DNA of 5,714 nucleotides from Chloroflexota bacterium (lineage in GTDB: Bacteria; Chloroflexota; Anaerolineae; Anaerolineales; UBA11579), in the NCBI GenBank assembly GCA_003486225.1, contig DNGN01000298.1, positions 1-5,714 on the forward strand. Reading direction: 5' to 3'. Made by a program: the position numbers and the translations under genes. Shown one piece after another: positions 1 through 4,814 of the stretch. The notes beneath the pieces are model-generated. The model was not told the DNA's origin. It made no database searches and saw only the letters and a program-made list of their open reading frames with translations. Position 1 is the first letter of the stretch. Every line of letters begins with the position of its first letter.

Positions 1-401
1 CCCGTCATGCCGTAGATGGCATTATTGATGAAGATAACTGTGATGTTTTCGCCACGCGCCGCGGCGTGCATAATCTCCGCCATACCGATCGAGGCCAGGT
101 CTCCGTCTCCCTGGTAGGTATAAACGGTCTGCTGTGGCAGCACGCGTTTAATGCCGGTGGCCATGGCTGGGGCCCGGCCATGCGCGGCTTCTACATAATC
201 GTGGTTGAAGTAGTTGTAGGCGAAGACAGAACAGCCAACCGGTGCCACACCAATCACATTTTCCCGCAGATTCATTTCATCCAGCACCTCAGCGATCAAC
301 CGATGCGCTGTGCCGTGGGTGCAGCCTGGGCAGTAGTGGGTCACCCGGGTGGAAAGTGATTCGGGGCGCTCGTAAATAAGGTTTGGGAGAATGGTTGCCA
401 T
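1..401 (-). CDS. 2-oxoacid:ferredoxin oxidoreductase, TPP-binding beta subunit (VorA/KorB type), 3' end off window
   Basis: This is the thiamine-pyrophosphate subunit of a 2-oxoacid:ferredoxin oxidoreductase, a cytoplasmic complex that oxidatively decarboxylates a 2-oxoacid to its acyl-CoA and passes the electrons to ferredoxin. Only the first 133 codons are present; the gene leaves the window at its left edge. Visible motifs are CPGC at residues 24-27 followed by THG, the family block [15 protein letters not shown] at about 51-65, EAAHGRAPA at about 71-79, and the TPP/Mg signature GDGD at 98-101 with NN at 126-127 and AIYGMTG after it. The ATG at 401-399 shares one base with the TAA stop of the alpha subunit gene (TAATG), and AAGGAGG lies just upstream inside that gene's end, so translation is probably coupled. 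The block pattern matches bacterial proteins annotated as VorA or as 2-oxoglutarate oxidoreductase; the substrate cannot be fixed from sequence. A gamma subunit is expected further left but is not visible. Confidence 0.93.
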   Translation of the reverse strand, partial: MATILPNLIYERPESLSTRVTHYCPGCTHGTAHRLIAEVLDEMNLRENVIGVAPVGCSVFAYNYFNHDYVEAAHGRAPAMATGIKRVLPQQTVYTYQGDGDLASIGMAEIMHAAARGENITVIFINNAIYGMT

Positions 402-1531
402 TATTGGCCTCCTTGAATGGTTTTTTCAAGCCGTTCCACCCAGGCCAGGCGAGGGTCTTCGGGTTGTGGAGCATCGAGATTTTCAGACATGCGCATTATT
501 TCGTCATAGATTTCATCCGGGAAGGGCGTGACTCCCCCTATGCGGCCATAAAATTCGACCGGGACCCGTCCTTGAACGTAGAGGTTGACATCTTCCAGCA
601 TCATGCCGGTGTTCATTTCAACCACCAGGATGCGTTTGACCCGTTTGGATAACTCGGCGATCTCGTTTTTGGGGAAGGGTGCCAGGGTGATTGGCCGGAA
701 CAAGCCAACCTTGATGCCTTGCTGGCGCGCCTGGCGTACTGCTGTGGAGGAAACCCTGCCGGCCGTGCCAAAAGCGATAATGGCGATCTCAGCGTCTTCC
801 ATTAAAAGTTCCTGATAGCGGACTTCGTTTTTCTCCACTTCCAGCCAGCGTTTCAGCAGACGAATATTGGTGACTTCTTCTTCATTGGGGTCGATATAAA
901 TTGAGGACAGGATGTTCGGGGAGCGGCCTTTTGCGCCGGTTACTGCCCAATCGGGCACGCTGCGCTTGTTCAGGTCCTGCATAGGTGGCATCTCACATGG
1001 CTCCATCATCTGGCCGATATTGCCATCCACCAATACATGCACGATGGAGCGGTATTTTTCTGCCAGGTCGAAGGCCAGAGCAACGGAATCAACGGCTTCT
1101 TGTACACTGGCTGGCGCTAGGGAGATTGGGAAATAATCGCCATGCCCGCCGCCTTTGACCATCTGGAAATAGTCTCCCTGAGAAGGGGCAATATTGCCCA
1201 ATCCTGGACCGCCGCGCATCACATTAACCACAACGACAGGCACTTCTGTGCCAGCAATATAGGAGATGCCTTCCATCATCAGGCTGACGCCTGGGCTGGA
1301 CGAGGCGGTCATGACGCGCTTACCAGTGCAGGCTGCACCATACACCATGTTAATTGCCGCGACCTCGCTTTCAGCCTGGACAAACGCCCGTCCGAGTTCT
1401 GGCATGCGTTTGGCCATATATTCCAGGAATTCTGTGGAGGGAGTGATTGGATAACCAAAAAAGCCTTCGCAACCGGCACGTACGGCGGCCTCTGCCAAAG
1501 CTTCATTACCTTTATAAAGTTTTTTCGCCAT
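401..1531 (-). CDS. vorB: 2-oxoacid:ferredoxin oxidoreductase alpha subunit (3-methyl-2-oxobutanoate dehydrogenase VorB / KorA type)
   Basis: This 376-residue protein is the full-length alpha subunit of a 2-oxoacid:ferredoxin oxidoreductase and carries the pyrimidine-binding domain that activates TPP bound by the beta subunit. It contains GYPITPSTE (26-34), the signature of domain I, then AESE (53-56), whose glutamate region contacts the thiamine in related enzymes. [17 protein letters not shown] (75-91) and MRGGPGLGN (105-113) follow. Domain II (about 245-345) includes FGTAGR (254-259) and LFRPITL (277-283). Its length matches archaeal and bacterial KorA/VorB proteins. The ATG at 1531 is preceded by AGGAGG at good spacing. 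It lies 12 bases after the ferredoxin subunit gene and overlaps the beta subunit gene by one base, so the order is delta-alpha-beta in one transcript. Proteins of this group are named either VorB (branched-chain 2-oxoacids) or KorA (2-oxoglutarate); the symbol here is by resemblance and the substrate is undecided. No key motif is missing. Confidence 0.93.
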   Translation of the reverse strand: MAKKLYKGNEALAEAAVRAGCEGFFGYPITPSTEFLEYMAKRMPELGRAFVQAESEVAAINMVYGAACTGKRVMTASSSPGVSLMMEGISYIAGTEVPVVVVNVMRGGPGLGNIAPSQGDYFQMVKGGGHGDYFPISLAPASVQEAVDSVALAFDLAEKYRSIVHVLVDGNIGQMMEPCEMPPMQDLNKRSVPDWAVTGAKGRSPNILSSIYIDPNEEEVTNIRLLKRWLEVEKNEVRYQELLMEDAEIAIIAFGTAGRVSSTAVRQARQQGIKVGLFRPITLAPFPKNEIAELSKRVKRILVVEMNTGMMLEDVNLYVQGRVPVEFYGRIGGVTPFPDEIYDEIMRMSENLDAPQPEDPRLAWVERLEKTIQGGQ

Positions 1532-1543
1532 CGAGCCGGCCTC

Positions 1544-1786
1544 CTACGCTGTGGCCCGGACAGGCTGTTTGGCTTCCCGGAATACGGTCAGGGCTGCATC
1601 TGGGCATACAATTGCGCAAATCCCACATCCCGTACAGCCTTCAGCATGCAGGTGTACCGGATGGTAGCCTTTTGGCGTCAGTCGATTCATATCCAGACTC
1701 ATCACATCTTGCGGACACGCCGCTACACATAAACTACAGCCTTTACAATGTAATTCATTGACTTCTATCCAACCTTTCAAAGCCAT
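1544..1786 (-). CDS. 2x[4Fe-4S] ferredoxin-type subunit (delta) of the 2-oxoacid:ferredoxin oxidoreductase
   Basis: This 80-residue protein carries two classical four-cysteine clusters, CKGCSLCVAACP (residues 14-25) and CTGCGICAIVCP (51-62). Each is a CxxCxxCxxxCP motif that binds a [4Fe-4S] cluster, as in bacterial 8Fe-8S ferredoxins. Because it is the first gene of the operon and is followed directly by the alpha and beta subunit genes, it is most likely the electron-wiring delta subunit (KorD/VorD/PorD type), which moves electrons from the TPP centre to soluble ferredoxin. The opening GWIEVNELHC is typical of these subunits. The ATG at 1786 has the ribosome binding site AAGGAG at 1795-1800, eight bases away, and lies about 22 bases from the predicted transcription start of the promoter at 1815-1843. 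The short C-terminal tail after the second cluster (about 18 residues) has no recognisable domain. A free ferredoxin is the alternative reading but is less likely given the operon. Confidence 0.92.
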   Translation of the reverse strand: MALKGWIEVNELHCKGCSLCVAACPQDVMSLDMNRLTPKGYHPVHLHAEGCTGCGICAIVCPDAALTVFREAKQPVRATA

Positions 1787-1814
1787 TCAGTGTGCTCCTT
1801 ATTTGTAATTTGCA

Positions 1815-1843
1815 GTTATAGGCTGATACGGGTCCAGTGTCAA
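1815..1843 (-). promoter_or_regulatory. Sigma70-type promoter of the 2-oxoacid:ferredoxin oxidoreductase operon
   Basis: On the minus strand a perfect -35 box TTGACA (1838-1843) is followed after exactly 17 bases by TATAAC (1815-1820), five of six consensus -10 bases. Transcription would begin near 1808, giving a leader of about 22 bases that holds the AAGGAG ribosome binding site of the ferredoxin subunit gene at 1795-1800. The leader is too short for a riboswitch or attenuator, so control would have to act at the promoter itself. The upstream flank (1844-1880) is A/T-rich, as favours strong promoters. Prediction from sequence only. Confidence 0.75.
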
Positions 1844-2026
1844 AAAATTAGACTATTTGTATCAATTTTACTTGTTAATCATCCCACAACCCTGTTGAAT
1901 CGTAAGGGACATTCGTCATAAATTTTCTGGGATGGTTGTACTAAATAAAAAATCTGTTTTTTCCCTGAATTATGGCGTCTGGGGAGGAAGTGCACAGGTT
2001 TTGGGAAGCGGGAGGCAGGGTGTCTT

Positions 2027-2929
2027 CTATAACAGGAAGATGATGGCGATCCCAGTCAGCGTGACCAGGGTTCCGAAAATCGCGCGCTTTGAGATGGTTT
2101 CTTTGAAGAAATAATATCCGATAGGGATTAAAATGATAGGCTGGAGAGACATCAGGGTGCTGGCAATGCCCACCTGAGTGTTCTGAATCGCCACAAGAGA
2201 GAAAAATACTCCCAGAAATGGCCCCAGGAAAGAAGCGATCAGGATATATGAAATGGCTTTGGGCTGGCTTTTGAGTGTTTGAAGGGTGATTCGGGCTTTC
2301 CCGCTCAGAAATGTGAGAATCCAGATGCCAATTGCAGCAATACTGATCCGGATGATCTGGCCTGATAGGGGGGGGAAATCGCCATATAGCCCCAATTTGG
2401 CTGTGACCGCTCCTCCGGCCTGACCTGCTCCCGCCAGAGCGGCCAGTAAGATCCCATTCGTGTATGCCTTGGGGGTCAGGTTGCGCTGGGTTGAGTTGCT
2501 GCGTTCCAGCATGACCCAGGCGATGCCAGCCAGGGTGATGATCATTCCCAGGATCTGGGTGGCCTCAAGATTTTCATCCAGGAATAACCATCCCAGCAAG
2601 GCTGCGATGATTGGGTTAACGGCAAAGATCAGCATGGTCAGACGGGTGCCGATGACTACAAAAGCCTGAAATAGGGCAGCATCGCCAAGCACAAAACCGA
2701 TCAGGCCTGATAGGCCAAGCCAAAACCAGCGGTCGGGAGCGGCATCCAGGGGGAGAAATGAGCCGTAAATCAGTCCGTGGACGACCAGCAGGTAGACCAG
2801 TGCCACCACCAGGCGGGTGCGGTTGACCACCACGGATCCAACCATGCGTCCCGCAAGTGTGAAAAAAGTTGGACCGATCGAGAAAAAGAACGAGGTGATA
2901 AGAGATGCAATTTCACCAACGAATGGCAT
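2027..2929 (-). CDS. DMT superfamily transporter, EamA family
   Basis: The product is about 300 residues and almost entirely hydrophobic, with roughly ten predicted transmembrane helices arranged as two EamA repeats, one before and one after a polar loop near residue 150 (ERSNSTQRNLTPKAY). Typical features are GDAALFQAF and the NPIIAALLGWLFLDENL segment ending repeat one, matched in repeat two by LQPIILIPIGYYFFKETIS. Members of this inner-membrane family move metabolites, often amino acids or related compounds, but the substrate cannot be read from the sequence. The longest frame begins with TTG at 2935, which directly abuts the Shine-Dalgarno sequence; the ATG at 2929 stands six bases from AAGGA and is preferred. 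The gene has its own upstream region and is not packed against a neighbour. It contains a run of eight C residues on its coding strand (2368-2375), which reads in frame as part of DFPPLSG. No clear hairpin terminator follows its stop. Confidence 0.9.
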   Translation of the reverse strand: MPFVGEIASLITSFFFSIGPTFFTLAGRMVGSVVVNRTRLVVALVYLLVVHGLIYGSFLPLDAAPDRWFWLGLSGLIGFVLGDAALFQAFVVIGTRLTMLIFAVNPIIAALLGWLFLDENLEATQILGMIITLAGIAWVMLERSNSTQRNLTPKAYTNGILLAALAGAGQAGGAVTAKLGLYGDFPPLSGQIIRISIAAIGIWILTFLSGKARITLQTLKSQPKAISYILIASFLGPFLGVFFSLVAIQNTQVGIASTLMSLQPIILIPIGYYFFKETISKRAIFGTLVTLTGIAIIFLL

Positions 2930-2935
2930 AGTCAA

Positions 2936-2940
2936 TCCTT
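2936..2940 (-). promoter_or_regulatory. Ribosome binding site that decides the EamA transporter start
   Basis: AAGGA on the minus strand lies six bases before the ATG at 2929 but has no spacing at all from the TTG at 2935. The ATG is therefore the likely start and the protein is two residues shorter than the longest frame. Confidence 0.7.
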
Positions 2941-3013
2941 AAGATGGATCAGATTTTGGCTTCACGCTTGATAAAAATGAAACCCTGAACCCCATTTTTT
3001 TAAAAGTTTGCCA

Positions 3014-3022
3014 AGTATAACA
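3014..3022 (-). promoter_or_regulatory. Candidate extended -10 promoter for the EamA transporter gene
   Basis: The minus strand reads TGTTATACT, an extended -10 element (TGn followed by TATACT, five of six consensus bases). The position 17 bases upstream reads TACCTT, a poor -35, which fits an extended -10 promoter. Transcription would start near 3007 and leave a leader of about 78 bases before the ATG at 2929. No other comparably good element was seen in the gap. Confidence 0.45.
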
Positions 3023-3036
3023 GGTGTTTGTTTTGT

Positions 3037-3048
3037 AAGGTAGACCTT
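3037..3048 (+). repeat. Short perfect inverted repeat, possible operator
   Basis: AAGGTAGACCTT is a perfect 5-2-5 inverted repeat. It sits where the -35 region of the candidate EamA promoter (3014-3022) would be, between two divergently transcribed genes, which is a usual place for a regulator site. Such a short palindrome can also arise by chance, and no regulator gene is visible in the window. Confidence 0.25.
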
Positions 3049-3112
3049 TCTCAGCATGGAAAATTTCTCCCTCAAGCGGCTGAAAACCTGCAACTTTAAA
3101 TTAATAATTACG

Positions 3113-3118
3113 TATAGT
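3113..3118 (+). promoter_or_regulatory. Weak candidate -10 box for the pspC-like gene
   Basis: TATAGT (five of six consensus bases) lies in the A/T-rich stretch 44 bases upstream of the pspC-like start, giving a predicted leader of about 36 bases. No convincing -35 box stands at 16-18 bases upstream, so this is only the best candidate. TAGAAT at 3129-3134 is an alternative, also without a -35. Confidence 0.25.
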
Positions 3119-3161
3119 GTGTTAAACCTAGAATAAAAACATATTTGAAGGAGAAAATCTC

Positions 3162-3410
3162 ATGAATGTTGAAAGTAGACGATTGTACCGATCCCGCAGC
3201 GACAGAATGGTTTCCGGTGTTGCCGGTGGCCTGGCGGATTACCTGAATATCGATTCAACGATTGTTCGCTTGCTGTTTGTATTCTTTGCACTGGCTGGTG
3301 GACCCGGCTTATTGGTCTACCTCGTTATGCTGCTGGTAGTGCCGGAAGAACCCCAGGACACCCCGGCAAGTGTTGTTGAAGTAGATGCAGAGGAAGTGGC
3401 CAAAGAATAG
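3162..3410 (+). CDS. PspC domain-containing small membrane protein
   Basis: This 82-residue protein is a single PspC domain. The block RLYRSRSDRMVSGVAGGLA (residues 7-25) with DYLNIDSTIVRLLFV after it is the family hallmark, leading into one long hydrophobic stretch (about 34-60, containing the GGPGLLVYL turn) and ending in VPEEP. A short acidic tail follows (VVEVDAEEVAKE). PspC proteins are membrane proteins of the phage-shock / envelope-stress response; in Escherichia coli PspC works with PspB to release PspA, but small solo PspC proteins are widespread and mostly uncharacterised. No pspA, pspB or other stress gene is visible here, so a role in envelope stress is only inferred from the family. 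The ATG has AAGGAG at 3148-3153, eight bases upstream. It is a single-gene unit, divergent from the transporter gene and convergent with the VKOR unit. Confidence 0.9.
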   Translation: MNVESRRLYRSRSDRMVSGVAGGLADYLNIDSTIVRLLFVFFALAGGPGLLVYLVMLLVVPEEPQDTPASVVEVDAEEVAKE

Positions 3411-3494
3411 TTTGCTGAAACATCAGGTGGCTAAAGAGGGGGTATCCGTTACCTGTTTGATCGCTTTTAGGCACAGCATGGATTAGTCACACAA

Positions 3495-3520
3495 AAACAC
3501 GGCTCAACTGAGCCGTGTTT
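3495..3520 (+). terminator. Bidirectional intrinsic terminator between pspC-like gene and the VKOR unit
   Basis: An 11-bp perfect stem (3495-3505 pairing with 3510-3520, core ACACGGCTC / GAGCCGTGT) closes on a four-base loop AACT. On the plus strand it is followed by GTTTGTTCTT after the T3 at the stem end. On the minus strand the stem runs into TTTTT and further T-rich sequence, so the U-tract is better in that direction. It lies 85 bases after the pspC-like stop and 38 bases after the VKOR stop, so it most likely serves both convergent transcripts. Confidence 0.85.
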
Positions 3521-3558
3521 GTTCTTAAGGATTTATTGGACAGGATACCGCGCTGTTC

Positions 3559-4791
3559 TTACTCCATATCGATCTCCGCCCAGGCATGCAGGGCTATTGG
3601 GGTTGTAATCAGGTTGATGAGGGTCATGATAATGGCTGAGCTGATACACCAGGCGCAGGTTGCGCCGATCACAAACGGCTCGAGGAAAGTCAGGTAGATA
3701 AAGAACAGAATGCCAAACAGGGCAAAGAGGAACATGGCCATCTTGGCATAGAATTGGACCTTGCCCGTCGTTTTCAGAGAAACCACCCAGGAAATTCCAA
3801 TGCTGATGTAGCCAAGCATACCCAGGATGGCAACTGGAATGACGCCGAATAATTTTGCATATTTACTTTGCTGAACCGCATTGCAGTCTCCAACCGGGCC
3901 GCAGATGGCCTCATCCCCGGTGACCTCAATCAACCCGAGATAGACTGCAATCGCGAAGCCGACGATCAACAGCACGGGTAAGATCCAGGCCGGCCAAATT
4001 CTTGGGGTAGCTGCTTGCATAAATTGGAACCCGATCCACACTACAACCCCGATCATGACCAAAAGCACCAACACCGCAATACCATTGGCGATTTTGTCCT
4101 GCATAAAGCGATCCATAACGGAACCTGGCTCATATGCCGGGGCATTTGGATCGAGGAGGGTAATGGCGCTGTTTTCTTCTGGGAGTGTCTCAACAGGAGT
4201 GTTGGTAGGGGCTGGCAGGGTGGAAGTGGCGGTGGACTGGGGGGTATCTTCCGGGGTGTCTTGCGGGGTTTCAGTTGGTTCAGGGGTGGCTGTTGCCTCT
4301 GTGACCTGTACAGCCTGAGGAGATGCCAGCGTGTCTTGCCCCTGTTCATCAATAAAGCCCTGGCTGAATAAATATTCTTGCACGGCGGGCAGGTCCGGCC
4401 AGGCAATTCCGCTGGCAGACAGGCCGGACTCGATCATTCCGGGCAGTTCTTGCGGGATTTGAATGGCACCTATCAGCACCTTGTCCGCGATCAACATCAG
4501 CGGTACACCTATCCGGTCAGGTGGATCCTCGATCTGTCCAAGGGCGGCCTGCAAAAATTCGGAGCCAATCTGGGTTGAGACGTCTACGCCGAGGATGATG
4601 AGCTGGTCTCCGTATTGTTCGAACAAGGGCGGCAAATCTTGTGACATGACCTGCTGGCAGAATTGGCAGGTAGGGGAATAGAAAAAGAGTGCCCGAACTT
4701 TGGGCTCTTCCTGTGCACCCACAGTTCCAATTGACAGCCCTGTCAGCAGGAGCAGGATGATTAAACCGATCAGCAGTTTTGAAATTTTCAT
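3559..4791 (-). CDS. Thioredoxin-like domain fused to VKOR domain (extracytoplasmic disulfide-forming protein)
   Basis: The product (410 residues from the ATG at 4791) joins a secreted thioredoxin-like domain to a vitamin K epoxide reductase domain. In order: a signal peptide (1-26, ending TVGA); a thioredoxin fold with CQFC at 42-45 in the context FYSPTCQFCQ and a likely cis-proline segment GVPLML at about 95-100; a Thr/Pro/Glu-rich linker (about 166-206); an extra membrane helix (about 235-258); then VKOR. The VKOR part has the loop cysteines C297 and C303 in CGPVGDCN, the conserved serine S309 in QQSKYAKLFG, the GMLGY helix and the active-site CAWC at 379-382. In characterised VKORs the CxxC reduces quinone and the loop pair relays oxidation to a thioredoxin-like partner that makes disulfides in secreted proteins; here the partner is covalently attached. 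The known cyanobacterial and plant fusions have the Trx domain at the C-terminus, so the order is reversed. The gene follows the isomerase gene by 23 bases and ends before the hairpin at 3495-3520. Confidence 0.9.
   Translation of the reverse strand: MKISKLLIGLIILLLLTGLSIGTVGAQEEPKVRALFFYSPTCQFCQQVMSQDLPPLFEQYGDQLIILGVDVSTQIGSEFLQAALGQIEDPPDRIGVPLMLIADKVLIGAIQIPQELPGMIESGLSASGIAWPDLPAVQEYLFSQGFIDEQGQDTLASPQAVQVTEATATPEPTETPQDTPEDTPQSTATSTLPAPTNTPVETLPEENSAITLLDPNAPAYEPGSVMDRFMQDKIANGIAVLVLLVMIGVVVWIGFQFMQAATPRIWPAWILPVLLIVGFAIAVYLGLIEVTGDEAICGPVGDCNAVQQSKYAKLFGVIPVAILGMLGYISIGISWVVSLKTTGKVQFYAKMAMFLFALFGILFFIYLTFLEPFVIGATCAWCISSAIIMTLINLITTPIALHAWAEIDME
4174..4296 (-). repeat. Low-complexity Thr/Pro/Glu linker coding segment
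   Basis: This stretch inside the Trx-VKOR gene encodes about 41 residues made mostly of T, P, E, Q, D, S and A (for example TATPEPTETPQDTPEDTP). It is an imperfect iteration rather than a strict tandem repeat. The plus (template) strand is strongly G-rich, with runs G6 at 4239-4244 and G4 at 4253-4256, 4265-4268 and 4283-4286. It forms the flexible extracytoplasmic tether between the thioredoxin-like and VKOR parts. Confidence 0.7.
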
Positions 4792-4796
4792 TGTGT

Positions 4797-4801
4797 ACCT
4801 C
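4797..4801 (-). promoter_or_regulatory. Ribosome binding site that decides the Trx-VKOR start
   Basis: GAGGT on the minus strand lies five bases before the ATG at 4791. The in-frame upstream ATG at 4803 is preceded only by GTAAAAGC with no Shine-Dalgarno match, and starting there would put MRYT before an already complete signal peptide. The 4791 start is therefore preferred, though 4803 cannot be excluded if translation is coupled to the isomerase gene. Confidence 0.6.
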
Positions 4802-4814
4802 ATGCTTTTACAAT

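Noticed and set aside
66..359. Plus-strand frame opposite the beta subunit gene
   Set aside because: The minus strand here encodes conserved TPP-enzyme motifs (CPGC, GDGD, NN); the plus-strand translation is meaningless.
1142..1732. Long plus-strand open frame (196 codons) opposite the alpha and ferredoxin subunit genes
   Set aside because: It is antisense to two clearly recognisable genes, its translation resembles no family, and it has no ribosome binding site. It is a shadow of their codon bias.
1787..1814. Riboswitch or attenuator in the oxidoreductase operon leader
   Set aside because: The predicted leader is about 22 bases, too short for such structures.
1881..1940. Apparent complementarity between ATCCCACAACC and GGGATGGTTGT in the gap upstream of the oxidoreductase operon
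   Set aside because: The two blocks are circularly permuted relative to a true inverted repeat, so only five or six bases can pair at once; not a convincing hairpin or operator.
1941..2026. Possible terminator for the transporter gene
   Set aside because: T-rich tracts are present on the minus strand but no stable stem precedes them; I could not support a hairpin.
1932..2114. Small plus-strand frame in the gap between the transporter and the oxidoreductase operon
   Set aside because: It overlaps the 3' end of the transporter gene antisense, has no Shine-Dalgarno sequence and shows no family signature.
3428..3458. Possible weak hairpin (CAGGTGGC with GTTACCTG) between the pspC-like stop and the strong terminator
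   Set aside because: The pairing needs two G-U wobbles and a long loop and has no U tract; likely chance.
4053..4406. Alternative minus-strand frame rich in proline across the linker of the Trx-VKOR gene
   Set aside because: It arises from reading the C-rich low-complexity linker in another frame; the true frame gives continuous Trx-linker-VKOR.
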